64,000 nt of DNA from UKL13-2 sp038206765. Lineage in GTDB: Bacteria; Pseudomonadota; Gammaproteobacteria; Burkholderiales; Usitatibacteraceae. A program made the position numbers and the translations under genes. Below are positions 51,625-60,288 of this stretch, piece after piece. The DNA lies in NCBI GenBank assembly GCA_038206765.1, contig JBBRAM010000018.1, forward strand, positions 12,817 to 76,816, in the 5' to 3' direction. How positions within the stretch are numbered: the first letter of the stretch is position 1; the number at the start of each line of letters is the position of its first letter. Under the pieces are notes generated by a model. It was not told the DNA's origin. It saw only the letters and a program-made list of their open reading frames with translations, and ran no database searches.

Positions 51625-54600
51625 CGCGCGCCAAACGATGACGGCCGCAGCGCTCAACCCGCGTCACAGCGTGGTCATTGAGGCTTGCGCTGGCTCAGGC
51701 AAGACATGGCTGCTGGTCTCACGGATATTGCGTTTGCTGCTGACCGGTGCTGCGCCGTCGAGTATTCTGGCGATCACCTTTACCCGCAAAGCGGCCCAAG
51801 AAATGCAAGAACGCCTGATGGACTGGTTGGCGTTTTTGGCGACGGCAGACGAGACCGATGCCAGGGCATTTTTGCAGCAACGGGCGATGAGTGAGGGGGA
51901 AATTCTCGATGCATTGCCGCGCGTTAAAACCCTGTTTACAGAGGTTGCGTTCGCCTCACCAAAGCTCGCGATTTCGACCTTTCATGGCTGGTTCCAGCAG
52001 CTTTTGTCGGCAGCGCCAATAGGCGAATCGATGCATGATGCGACCATTGCCGAAAGTGAATCTTCATTACTTGATGAAGCGTGGATGAATCTGGGTGAGT
52101 CATTGAACCGCGCTCCGGAATCAGATGAAGCGCAGGCGCTTTCCCGCTTATTTACCGACTGGGGATTAAGCAGCACGAAAACACTAATGTGGAATTTCAT
52201 CAAACGCCGCGCTGAATGGCGGGCTTACGCAGGTAGCTTGGTGATTGACGCGGCAGTAGACGATGGTCAATCTGATAACAGAGACGCCGCCAAAATTGCC
52301 GCGGCGCTTGAACGATGGCAACAAGAATGGGATGTCGATTTAAACCGCAATCCGATCGATGATTGGGCAGCCGATGAGCTCAATGATGCGGCCATTTGCG
52401 CCATTATTCGCGCCGTCATCGCAACCCCAAAACTGACCGAAGCTGCCCTGAAGTGGCCGCCAGCACTAGAGTTTGGGCTCGCTATTGCCGATCCGGCGCA
52501 AAAATTCGCAGCTATCCGCAAAGAATTTTTAACCCTCAAAGATGAGCCGCGTGCGAATCAATCCCGCTGGGCAGAACAGGCGGGCGCGCGGGATTATTTT
52601 CAACGCGTTTGTGATTCAATTTTGCAGGTCGTGGATGCGCAAACGAATCAAAAGATATTCGCCTACAACCGCGATGCCCTTATTACCGGAACAGCATTGC
52701 TGGATGTCTATGAGACGTTAAAAGCAGATCAGCGGACAATTGATTTTGCCGACCTGGAATGGCGCGCGTTCTCGCTGCTCAATAATAGCGAACATGCCGA
52801 AACGATTCAGTATCGTCTCGATCAACGCTATCGTCATATTTTGCTCGATGAATTTCAGGATACGAATCCGATCCAGTGGCAGTGTTTAACGGCGTGGCTT
52901 GATGCCAGCGTGGCAGCCGACAATAAGCCAACGGTGTTTATGGTGGGAGACCCGAAGCAAGCGATTTATCGATTCCGTCGAACTGATTCGCGATTGTTTC
53001 AGATCGCCAAAAAATACTTTGAGAACCAATTTGATGCGCAGTCTTTTGAGCTGAATTTGACGCGCCGCAATGCGCCTTCTGTGGTGACGTTTGTTAATGC
53101 AGTGTTTGAGGCGGAGCCCCTTTTTAAGGGCTACCAAACACATGTATCCGAGAGACCGAAGCTAGCGGGTGCGGTTGTGGCGCTGCCGGCAATCGATGCC
53201 GAAATTTCTGCGGCTATGGCATCAGTTGATATCCTGAGGAACCCGCTGACCGAACCGCGTGCCGATACCAGCGAAGACCGTTTCGCCAACGAGGCGCATG
53301 CCCTTTCTCACGCGATTGCACAAATCGTCGGCAGGCTGATGGTTGATGAAGATATTGACGGCAAATCAAGGCAACGATTGGCTGAATACCGCGATATCAA
53401 AGTACTATTCCGACGCCGTGCACCGCTGGCTGCGTTCGAACACGCGCTGCGTGCCGCACGCATCCCGTATGTGGGGGCGAAGCCGGGCGGTTTAATGTCA
53501 ACATTGGAAGCGCGCGATATGGTGGCGCTGCTCACATTTTTATCGGCCCCCGATGATGACTTGGCGTTAGCGCAGGTCCTGAAATCGCCGCTGTTCGGTG
53601 TGGATGATCAAGTGTTGTTGAGTTTACGTTTTGATGAGACGGAAGGCACCTGGTGGCAGCGTGTGATGCGTTTGGCGGCGATTGAAACAAGCGATCCCAT
53701 TTTTAACGTGATCGCGGCAACACTTCGGGCCTGGTTGCACGCGATGGACCATTTGCCGGTGCATGACTTGTTAGATCGGGTGTATTTCGAGGCCGATGTG
53801 ATCGCGGCCTACAGCTTAGCGGTGCCCACCGCAATGCGGGCTGGTGTGGTGGCGAATCTGAATGCTTTTATGGCGCTGGCACTTGCGGTGGACAGCGGCC
53901 GTTATCCGAGTTTGACGCGATTCTTAAACGAGCTGAAACGCTATCGCACGCTGCCGGATCAAGATGCGCCTGATGAAGGTGCGGTGATCGATGACGATAT
54001 TGAGAGCGGAGCTGAGATTGAGGCGGAATCCAACCTTAACGTTAACGCCGTGGGTTTGATGACCATTCACGCCTCCAAAGGCTTGGAAGCACCGATTGTG
54101 TTTTTGATTGATGCCGATAGTGTCTCCACGAAAACGGATGGGCACACGGTGTTGTGTGATTGGCAGCCAGACGATAAGGCGCCGCGCCATTTTTCCTTTT
54201 TGGCGACCAAGGCTCTAAAAGGGAATCGTCGCGACGCAATTTTGAAAGAGGAGGCCGATTATCAATTTCGCGAGCAATTAAATTTGCTTTACGTTGCCGC
54301 GACGAGGGCGAAACAATTTTTTATCATCAGCGGAACCGCTGGAAAAATATCGGCGAAGGCAGGTGACACCCCGTCCTGGCTTGGCCGCGCCGCCAGCACT
54401 GGCGCAAGCGCATCAATCGATTTTCTACTCAAAAGTGCGGCAGTGGAGAGTGAAATTACGCTCGATGCAAAATTAACCAAGCCGACATTGTCGATCGCTC
54501 AATTGGCAAATGGGATCCGTCAAGCGGCTCCAGCCCTTGCGCGCCACGTGATCGGCGCACGCGCGCCACGAGCTTACGATGATGAGTTGCGCGTACTCGG

Positions 54601-55012
54601 CATCGAAGTGCACGCCTTGCTGGAATGGAAGATCCCGGCGTCAAATAAATTGTGCAGAACCAACATTGCGAGTTCGCCAGAAGCCGCTGCTATCGCAGAT
54701 AAAATTGTGCAATCAGCAGCGTTGCAGAAATTCTTCAAGCCCGCTCAATACGTGGCCGCGTTTAATGAATTGGAAATGAGCGTGATGGTTCAAGCGAATG
54801 CGCAAACGCTTCGCATTGATCGCCTCGTCGAATTTACCGACGAAGTTTGGGTGCTTGATTACAAAACTGGTGGCGTTTTTGATGATGCCGCTGTCGCGCA
54901 ACATCGTGCACAGCTCGAAGCCTACTGCGATGCAATTGCCCCGTTGTATCCAGCCAAGAAGATGCGCGCTGGGTTGATTGATAGCCAGGGCGCGTTAACG
55001 GTTACTCGTTAG
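51611..55012 (+). CDS. addA: AddA-type UvrD-family helicase/nuclease
   Basis: About 1133 residues from ATG 51611 (a second ATG at 51617 is equally possible; both overlap addB). Superfamily 1A motifs in order: Walker A EACAGSGKTWLLVSR, ITFTRKAAQEMQERL (Ia), LDEFQDTNPIQW (II), GDPKQAIYRFR (III), TIHASKGLEAPIVFL (V) and LYVAATRAK (VI). The C-terminal RecB-type nuclease keeps LRIDRLVEF and WVLDYKTGG. Works with AddB at DNA double-strand ends. The frame remains open upstream to 51470 inside addB, which is not a real start. Confidence 0.92.
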   Translation: MAMNNARQTMTAAALNPRHSVVIEACAGSGKTWLLVSRILRLLLTGAAPSSILAITFTRKAAQEMQERLMDWLAFLATADETDARAFLQQRAMSEGEILDALPRVKTLFTEVAFASPKLAISTFHGWFQQLLSAAPIGESMHDATIAESESSLLDEAWMNLGESLNRAPESDEAQALSRLFTDWGLSSTKTLMWNFIKRRAEWRAYAGSLVIDAAVDDGQSDNRDAAKIAAALERWQQEWDVDLNRNPIDDWAADELNDAAICAIIRAVIATPKLTEAALKWPPALEFGLAIADPAQKFAAIRKEFLTLKDEPRANQSRWAEQAGARDYFQRVCDSILQVVDAQTNQKIFAYNRDALITGTALLDVYETLKADQRTIDFADLEWRAFSLLNNSEHAETIQYRLDQRYRHILLDEFQDTNPIQWQCLTAWLDASVAADNKPTVFMVGDPKQAIYRFRRTDSRLFQIAKKYFENQFDAQSFELNLTRRNAPSVVTFVNAVFEAEPLFKGYQTHVSERPKLAGAVVALPAIDAEISAAMASVDILRNPLTEPRADTSEDRFANEAHALSHAIAQIVGRLMVDEDIDGKSRQRLAEYRDIKVLFRRRAPLAAFEHALRAARIPYVGAKPGGLMSTLEARDMVALLTFLSAPDDDLALAQVLKSPLFGVDDQVLLSLRFDETEGTWWQRVMRLAAIETSDPIFNVIAATLRAWLHAMDHLPVHDLLDRVYFEADVIAAYSLAVPTAMRAGVVANLNAFMALALAVDSGRYPSLTRFLNELKRYRTLPDQDAPDEGAVIDDDIESGAEIEAESNLNVNAVGLMTIHASKGLEAPIVFLIDADSVSTKTDGHTVLCDWQPDDKAPRHFSFLATKALKGNRRDAILKEEADYQFREQLNLLYVAATRAKQFFIISGTAGKISAKAGDTPSWLGRAASTGASASIDFLLKSAAVESEITLDAKLTKPTLSIAQLANGIRQAAPALARHVIGARAPRAYDDELRVLGIEVHALLEWKIPASNKLCRTNIASSPEAAAIADKIVQSAALQKFFKPAQYVAAFNELEMSVMVQANAQTLRIDRLVEFTDEVWVLDYKTGGVFDDAAVAQHRAQLEAYCDAIAPLYPAKKMRAGLIDSQGALTVTR

Positions 55013-55029
55013 TACGATGTGACGCCAAA

Positions 55030-55551
55030 TCAACTCGGCTTCGGTGCTTTCTCAATGCCTTTGATGCTGTCGCCTGCTTTGATTTTATGGGCGCTAAACC
55101 AGCCGCCATTCATTTCCAGCGCATAACGAGCGGGGCCAAGAGCTTGATGCGGGGTTTCGGTTTGCGGTTCCATCTCGTGGATGCTGATAATTTTGCCAGT
55201 CTCATCCATGTAGGCAACGCTGATCGGAATAAAACAATTTTTCATCCACATGGCGTGATAACCAAGTTCCGGGAATACAAACAACATACCGTCGTTTTTG
55301 GGCATCTGCTTTCGATACATCAAACCTTGCTGGCGGGTGGGGTCATCGGCAGCGATTTCGGCTTTGACAGTATGGCCACCAACAGTGAGCGCGAGGGTAG
55401 GGGCTTTTTTAGTGGCGGCGGTGGACGCTGCGGCCGCCGCTGGCGTGGCGCTTGCCAATTCTTTGGCGCCGACATCTTGTGCGTTTGCCAAGCCGACGAA
55501 CACTGCAAGGCAAAAAATGAAGTTGGCAGAAAAAGGTGATGCTGCATTCAT
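55030..55551 (-). CDS. Exported DUF192 family protein
   Basis: 173 residues: signal peptide (about 1-24, ending GLANAQ), an Ala/Thr-rich linker, then the DUF192 domain (about 55-165) with DPTRQQGLMYRKQMPKNDGMLFVF, YHAMWMKNCFIPISVAYMD and ALEMNGGWFSAHKIKAGD. The family is periplasmic with no defined reaction. Convergent with addA (17 bp apart); dut lies 115 bp upstream on the same strand. Confidence 0.9.
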   Translation of the reverse strand: MNAASPFSANFIFCLAVFVGLANAQDVGAKELASATPAAAAASTAATKKAPTLALTVGGHTVKAEIAADDPTRQQGLMYRKQMPKNDGMLFVFPELGYHAMWMKNCFIPISVAYMDETGKIISIHEMEPQTETPHQALGPARYALEMNGGWFSAHKIKAGDSIKGIEKAPKPS

Positions 55552-55666
55552 GGCTTTACAATTCTTTCGAGGATTACAAAAGCGACAACAAAAAAGTTAT
55601 CAATTGACATCAATAAACGGTGCATCTTCAATCCGCGCCGACAATTTGCGGGCTGTATGCGGAAAT

Positions 55667-56116
55667 TTATTTTTTACCGGTACTGCCAAAGCCGCCATCG
55701 CCACGAGCTGACGCAGCGAATTCATCGACGACGTTGAATGCCACCTGCGCGACCGGCACCACAATTAGCTGGGCGATGCGTTCCATCGGCTGCATCGTAA
55801 ATTCGGCCTGGCCACGATTCCAGACCGAGACAAAAATTTGGCCTTGGTAATCCGAATCAATTAAGCCGACTAAATTGCCCAAGACAATGCCGTGTTTATG
55901 TCCCAACCCAGAGCGCGGCAAAATAAGCGCGGCAAAACCGGAATCCGCAATATGAATCGCCATGCCAGTCGGCACGAGGTTGGTTTCACCGGGCTTAATT
56001 GTCATCGTCGATTCAATGCAAGCGCGTAAATCCAAACCGGCAGAACCGGGTGTGGCGTATTGGGGAAGCTGGTCGTGGAGCCGTGGGTCGAGTATCCGAA
56101 CATCGATTTTACGCAT
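55667..56116 (-). CDS. dut: dUTP diphosphatase
   Basis: Hydrolyses dUTP to dUMP, keeping uracil out of DNA and feeding dTMP synthesis. 149 residues, trimeric dUTPase type. All five motifs: GSAGLDLRA (1), PRSGLGHKHG (2), GLIDSDYQGQI with the catalytic Asp (3), GQAEFTMQPMERIAQLI (4) and the flexible C-terminal RGDGGFGSTG (5). 15 bp after coaBC, the usual proteobacterial pair. Confidence 0.97.
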   Translation of the reverse strand: MRKIDVRILDPRLHDQLPQYATPGSAGLDLRACIESTMTIKPGETNLVPTGMAIHIADSGFAALILPRSGLGHKHGIVLGNLVGLIDSDYQGQIFVSVWNRGQAEFTMQPMERIAQLIVVPVAQVAFNVVDEFAASARGDGGFGSTGKK

Positions 56117-56131
56117 GATGGCAGTTGGTCT

Positions 56132-57451
56132 TTATGGTCGTTTTTTAGAGGGAACGACGGAGAGTGAGATGGATTTGCTGGAATCGATTTTTGGCGCCGA
56201 TTGAACCGAATAGAGTTTGGCGGCATGGAGAACAATCGATTCCGCGATACTCGCCTTGCTACCTCTGGGGATTGCATGCTCACCCTGACCATCAATGATG
56301 GTGACCTCATTGTCATCTGCGCCAATCGCCGACGAGGCCAAGTTGGCAACAATCATGGGAATTCGCTTCTTTTCGCGTTTTTTACGTGCGTAATCAACGA
56401 CGTTCTCAGTTTCTGCTGCAAAGCCTACGCAGAAAGGTGGCGAGGGACGCGATGCAACGCTCGCCAGAATATCCACCGTTGGTACGAGCGAAATCGTTAG
56501 ACTATTCGTTGTTTTTTTCATTTTTTGCGATTTAGGTACTGCAGGTGTGTAATCGGCGACAGCAGCAACCGCAAAAAATAGTTCAACATCGCTCAAGTTG
56601 GCGTTAACGGCCTCTAACATCTGTGAAGCTGTCTTAACTTTTTCAATTTTAACGCCAACGGGCACCGCTAGCCCGGTCGGACCACTGATCAGCGTGACAT
56701 CGGCGCCGAGTTTCTGTAGTGCAATGGCGATGGCATAGCCCATTTTGCCCGAGCTGCCATTGGTGATCGCACGTACTGGATCAATCGGTTCAACGGTCGG
56801 CCCCGCCGTGAGCAAGACTTTCTTGCCAGCCAGTAATTTGGGAGTTGATTGGATCGCATCAAGTTCCGCGTAAAAACTCTCGACTGCTTGACCCAGCGCG
56901 GTCGGCTCCAACATGCGTCCCAGCCCAGTTTCACCACAAGCTTGGTAACCCGAATCAGGCCCCAAAATAATCACGCCATCGGCCCGCAACCGGGCCACAT
57001 TGCGCTGTGTGGCAGGTGCTTCCCACATTTCGCGGTTCATCGCGGGCGCGAGCATGAGTGGGCAGGCGGCGGCATTGCGGGCGATGCAAAGCGTAGACAA
57101 CAAATCATTGCACAGGCCATTGGCCAGCTTGGCCATAAAGTCCGCTGTTGCTGGTGCAACCAAAATTACGTCTGCACCGCGTGATAGCTCGATATGCGCC
57201 ATGTTATTGGGAATATCGCTGTCCCACAGATCGGTGTAAACCTTCTGCCCAGAGAGCGCCTGCAGCGTGACTGGAGTGATAAACTCAGTCGCAGCTTCTG
57301 TCATTACCACTTGCACATCAATACCGGATTTTTTGAGCGTACGCGTTAGCTCAGCCGATTTATACGCCGCAACGCCGCCGGTAATACCGAGCACCATACG
57401 GCGCGGTTTGGCAGCTGGCGAAAGGGGTGAGGATGAGGGCACAGTTTTCAT
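56132..57451 (-). CDS. coaBC: Bifunctional phosphopantothenoylcysteine decarboxylase / phosphopantothenate--cysteine ligase
   Basis: Two consecutive steps of CoA synthesis. 439 residues. The N-terminal CoaC flavodoxin-like half has GITGGVAAYKSAEL (about 23-36) and LAPAMNREMWE (PAMN motif) with the catalytic Cys in YQACGETGLGR. The C-terminal CoaB half starts at about 205 with LLTAGPTVEPIDPVRAITNGSSGKMG and contains VGFAAETEN. Divergent from radC (131-bp gap) and upstream of dut. Confidence 0.96.
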   Translation of the reverse strand: MKTVPSSSPLSPAAKPRRMVLGITGGVAAYKSAELTRTLKKSGIDVQVVMTEAATEFITPVTLQALSGQKVYTDLWDSDIPNNMAHIELSRGADVILVAPATADFMAKLANGLCNDLLSTLCIARNAAACPLMLAPAMNREMWEAPATQRNVARLRADGVIILGPDSGYQACGETGLGRMLEPTALGQAVESFYAELDAIQSTPKLLAGKKVLLTAGPTVEPIDPVRAITNGSSGKMGYAIAIALQKLGADVTLISGPTGLAVPVGVKIEKVKTASQMLEAVNANLSDVELFFAVAAVADYTPAVPKSQKMKKTTNSLTISLVPTVDILASVASRPSPPFCVGFAAETENVVDYARKKREKKRIPMIVANLASSAIGADDNEVTIIDGQGEHAIPRGSKASIAESIVLHAAKLYSVQSAPKIDSSKSISLSVVPSKKRP

Positions 57452-57582
57452 AACCGAATTCTAACCGACGCAACACCGCACCAACAAATCGTCGCTTTTC
57501 ATTCGTCGATTTAACATCGATCAAAATGTAGGCGTTAGCCGCTTGTTAGCCTCATTTCCCCCAATCCTCAATCTCACCGCAA

Positions 57583-58263
57583 ATGTCCATCACCGACTGG
57601 CCCGAAGACGAACGTCCCCGTGAGCGATTGCTAAAGCAAGGCGCCCCGGCGCTCTCTGATGCCGAGTTACTCGCCATTTTCCTGCGCGTTGGTATGAAGG
57701 GGAAAACAGCAGTTGATCTGGCGCGGGAATTGGTCATAACCTTCGGTAGCCTCAATGGCTTATTTTCGGCAAGCCGCGAAGCCCTCTGCGAAGTCAAAGG
57801 CATGGGTGAGGCCAAATATGTGCAGCTGCAGGCGGTGTTAGAAATGGCCAAGCGTGCATTGAATGAGGACATTAAGCTCACTGATGCGCTCTCGTCCCCG
57901 CAAGCCGTGCGCGATTATTTGCGCTTAACCCTGTCCCGATTGCCGCATGAAGTGTTCGTTGCCGTGTTTCTCACGGCACAAAATCGAGTGATTGAGGTGG
58001 AGGAGATTTTTCGTGGGACATTGACGCAAACCAGCGTCTATCCTCGCGAAATCGTGAAGCGGGCGCTCGCGCATAACGCTGCTTCCATCATCTTTGCGCA
58101 TAATCATCCGTCTGGCGAGGCCAGTCCGAGCCAAGCGGATCGCGCACTGACCAAGACGTTGGCCGATGCCTTGGCGCTGGTTGATGTACAGGTGCTCGAT
58201 CATTTTATCGTGGCGCCTGGCGCGTCGTTATCGTTTGCCGAACAGGGGATTATGGGGTTTTGA
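57583..58263 (+). CDS. radC: RadC/YeeS-like JAB-domain protein
   Basis: 226 residues. N-terminal helix-hairpin-helix-like part (DWPEDERPRERLLKQGAPALSDAELLAIFLRVG), then the JAB1/MPN domain with FAHNHPSGEASPSQAD (HxHxxxxxxxxxD metal site, about 170-185). The old link to DNA repair is doubtful; the family's real role is unsettled. Lies upstream of rpmB, as in many proteobacteria. The 187-bp gap to rpmB holds the rpmB promoter and a TGCCTAAAAC motif at 58277. Confidence 0.94.
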   Translation: MSITDWPEDERPRERLLKQGAPALSDAELLAIFLRVGMKGKTAVDLARELVITFGSLNGLFSASREALCEVKGMGEAKYVQLQAVLEMAKRALNEDIKLTDALSSPQAVRDYLRLTLSRLPHEVFVAVFLTAQNRVIEVEEIFRGTLTQTSVYPREIVKRALAHNAASIIFAHNHPSGEASPSQADRALTKTLADALALVDVQVLDHFIVAPGASLSFAEQGIMGF

Positions 58264-58317
58264 TTATTCACCCACTTGCCTAAAACCCATAAAATCCAAC
58301 AAAATCAAAGATTAAGC

Positions 58318-58347
58318 TTGCATTAAGTAGGGTGGATTCATTATAAT
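58318..58347 (+). promoter_or_regulatory. rpmB-rpmG promoter
   Basis: TTGCAT (58318-58323), 18-bp spacer, perfect TATAAT (58342-58347). The start near 58354 gives a leader of about 97 nt before rpmB. Confidence 0.65.
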
Positions 58348-58450
58348 TGAGGGCTTCGCAGGGCATTCATTGCTCGGTGAAGAAATCATCAAAATCATGG
58401 ACTCGGTTGTTTCGGTCCGCGTTCTAACTTTTAAAATTGTGAGGTGTGCC

Positions 58451-58687
58451 ATGGCACGCGTATGTCAAGTAACGGGCAAAGCCCCGATGGTGGGTAACAA
58501 TGTTTCCCACGCCAACAACAAAACCAAGCGTCGTTTTTTGCCAAATCTGCAATATCGCCGTTTCTGGGTCGAATCTGAAAATCGTTGGATTCGCCTCCGT
58601 CTCACCAACGCTGGTCTTCGTACCATCGACAAAAAGGGCATCGATGTCGTGCTCGCCGATCTACGTGCTCAGGGCATGGCTATCTAA
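58451..58687 (+). CDS. rpmB: 50S ribosomal protein L28
   Basis: 78 residues, normal for L28: MARVCQVTGKAPMVGNNVSHANNKTKRRFLPNLQ is the family start, ending LRTIDKKGIDVVLADL. GAGGTG precedes the ATG at 58451. The frame is open upstream to 58370 but that part is leader. Followed by rpmG after 28 bases, the classic pair. No Zn-ribbon cysteines beyond the single early Cys. Confidence 0.98.
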   Translation: MARVCQVTGKAPMVGNNVSHANNKTKRRFLPNLQYRRFWVESENRWIRLRLTNAGLRTIDKKGIDVVLADLRAQGMAI

Positions 58688-58715
58688 GCCGCCTGACTAG
58701 ACCAAAGGAAAAATC

Positions 58716-58871
58716 ATGCGCGATAAAATTAAACTCGAATCCAGTGCCGGTACCGGTCATTTCTACACTACCAGCAAAAACAAACGCACCATGCCAGAGA
58801 AAATGGAGATCATGAAATTTGATCCTAAAGCTCGCAAGCATGTGATGTACAAAGAGACAAAGCTGAAATAA
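58716..58871 (+). CDS. rpmG: 50S ribosomal protein L33
   Basis: 51 residues, MRDKIKLESSAGTGHFYTTSKNKR at the start and KFDPKARKHVMYKETKLK at the end. It lacks the four zinc-binding cysteines, so it is the zinc-independent (C-minus) L33 form. AAAGGAA lies six bases before the ATG. Co-transcribed with rpmB and followed by a strong terminator. Confidence 0.97.
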   Translation: MRDKIKLESSAGTGHFYTTSKNKRTMPEKMEIMKFDPKARKHVMYKETKLK

Positions 58872-58891
58872 TTTTAGCTTTTTCTTCCAAC

Positions 58892-58920
58892 AAAAAACCC
58901 GCTATTTAGCGGGTTTTTTG
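58892..58920 (+). terminator. Intrinsic terminator of rpmB-rpmG
   Basis: CCCGCT (58898-58903), loop ATTT, AGCGGG (58908-58913) and a six-T run; six As precede the stem, so the hairpin can extend. Confidence 0.92.
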
Positions 58921-58940
58921 TTTTAATGCTTCTGGGAAAA

Positions 58941-58996
58941 CGCCGTCAAACGCCGTCAAACGCCGTCAAATGCCGCGCCAGTGCTAGCGTTTGGGC
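58941..58996 (+). repeat. 10-bp tandem repeat (x3) and dispersed repeat copy A
   Basis: CGCCGTCAAA is repeated three times exactly (58941-58970) and runs into TGCCGCGCCAGTGCTAGCGT then TTGGGCC, which aligns with copies B (40351) and C (62965). It lies between the rpmG terminator and the convergent serine hydrolase gene. Confidence 0.6.
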
Positions 58997-59027
58997 CGAT
59001 ACAAATGGTGGATGCTATCGTCCGGCG

Positions 59028-60200
59028 CTATTCACAAAGCGCCGCACTCAACACATCAAACATGAAGCCCTTCGCTTGCCAGATTTCACCAAATTCGATA
59101 TCACCGCGGTTGGTAAAAATGATCACCGCTTTGTCTTTTGACGGAATCAGCACATTGCGTACTTGCACGCCGCCAATCCCTCCCCGCCGCTCAATGAGCT
59201 CGACGCTTTCTTTGCAGCCTTTGAGCTGTGCAGGGAACGCCCATACGCTGAGCGCCGCGTAGCCGAGCTTTGGCTCGCCCTGCCAGAAAATTTTCTTCGA
59301 TGCAGCTGACATCAGTTTGTCGCCCAGCAACGCCCGATCCAAAGCCGCTAAATCGCGTGCAGAACCAACCAGCGAACCCGCCGCACCGAAGGCGTTGAGA
59401 TTGAACGCCGGTTCGATTTTTTTGGCGTCAAGGTATCCGCGAACATTGTTTCCAGGCGGGCTGATGGAAACCTGAATGCCCAATGGCTTGGCAATCCGTT
59501 CGACTACTACAGCGCCAAAGGGTTTGCCGGAAATTTTTTCGATGATCTTGCCAAGCACCAAATAATCGCAATTGTTGTATTCGTTACGCTCGCCAGGCTT
59601 GCGTTTTGGCTGCCCGCTACAGATGCCGCTGGTGGCGAATTGGTTGGCACCGGACGCATTAATTTTTGTTTGGTAGAGCGGTGGAAAGATATTTTCATCA
59701 GCGGCAACATCATCCGGATTCGGCAGGCCGCTGGTGTGCTGTAAGAGTTGCCGAATCGTAATCTGCGCCGCATTCTTGCCCTTGAATTCTTGTTTCGAGA
59801 GGTAGTTCGCGATGTTGCCATCCAACGATAACTTTCCCTCTTCAATCAGCTGCGCCACGATGATCGCCGTAACCTGCTTGGTTACCGATGCCCATCGCCA
59901 AATCTCAGTCGTGTTATGCGCGATGTTGCGCTCACGATCAGCGAGGCCGACTACGCGTTCATAGATCAGCTTGTGACGATCAGTCACCAGCACAGTGCCC
60001 GCAAATCCGCTTTTTTTGGCAGCCGTAATTAAAGTGTCAAGGTCGGTATTTGCGGTGGCGTTGGCGCCGGCGTCGGCGCCGGCGTCGGCGTCGGCGTTGG
60101 CGTTGAGATTAGGACTGGCGAACACGTTGCATACCGTTAGCGCCAAGGCAAAGATTGCCCGGATCAATAAAACCGACGCGTCCCTCGATATTTTTTGCAT
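59028..60200 (-). CDS. Exported serine hydrolase of the beta-lactamase / D-Ala carboxypeptidase family
   Basis: 390 residues. Signal peptide (about 1-29, cleaved near NVFASP), then an unusual Asn/Ala/Asp run (about 30-52) encoded by hexamer repeats at 60053-60106. The catalytic domain has the SxxK motif in WASVTKQ (about 106-112), YxN-like EYNNCDY near 207-213, and GSARDLAALDRALLG. The HTG/KTG-type third box is not obvious; IIFTNRGD lies near the end. Class C-type esterases and peptidases share this fold, so the substrate cannot be told. Convergent with rpmG. Confidence 0.85.
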   Translation of the reverse strand: MQKISRDASVLLIRAIFALALTVCNVFASPNLNANADADAGADAGANATANTDLDTLITAAKKSGFAGTVLVTDRHKLIYERVVGLADRERNIAHNTTEIWRWASVTKQVTAIIVAQLIEEGKLSLDGNIANYLSKQEFKGKNAAQITIRQLLQHTSGLPNPDDVAADENIFPPLYQTKINASGANQFATSGICSGQPKRKPGERNEYNNCDYLVLGKIIEKISGKPFGAVVVERIAKPLGIQVSISPPGNNVRGYLDAKKIEPAFNLNAFGAAGSLVGSARDLAALDRALLGDKLMSAASKKIFWQGEPKLGYAALSVWAFPAQLKGCKESVELIERRGGIGGVQVRNVLIPSKDKAVIIFTNRGDIEFGEIWQAKGFMFDVLSAALCE

Positions 60201-60288
60201 ATGAATTTTTCAGTTATGAAAAAAATCTAAGAGAAAATGTTTTTAAACCTGAGCGGATGCGCCCCATCTGTAATGATCAACTTAGCGC

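Noticed and set aside
60053..60106. GGCGTC-type repeats considered as a CRISPR or phase-variable tract
   Set aside because: The units are six bases, contiguous and in frame inside a signal-peptide-proximal linker; there are no spacers, and length changes would not switch the gene off.
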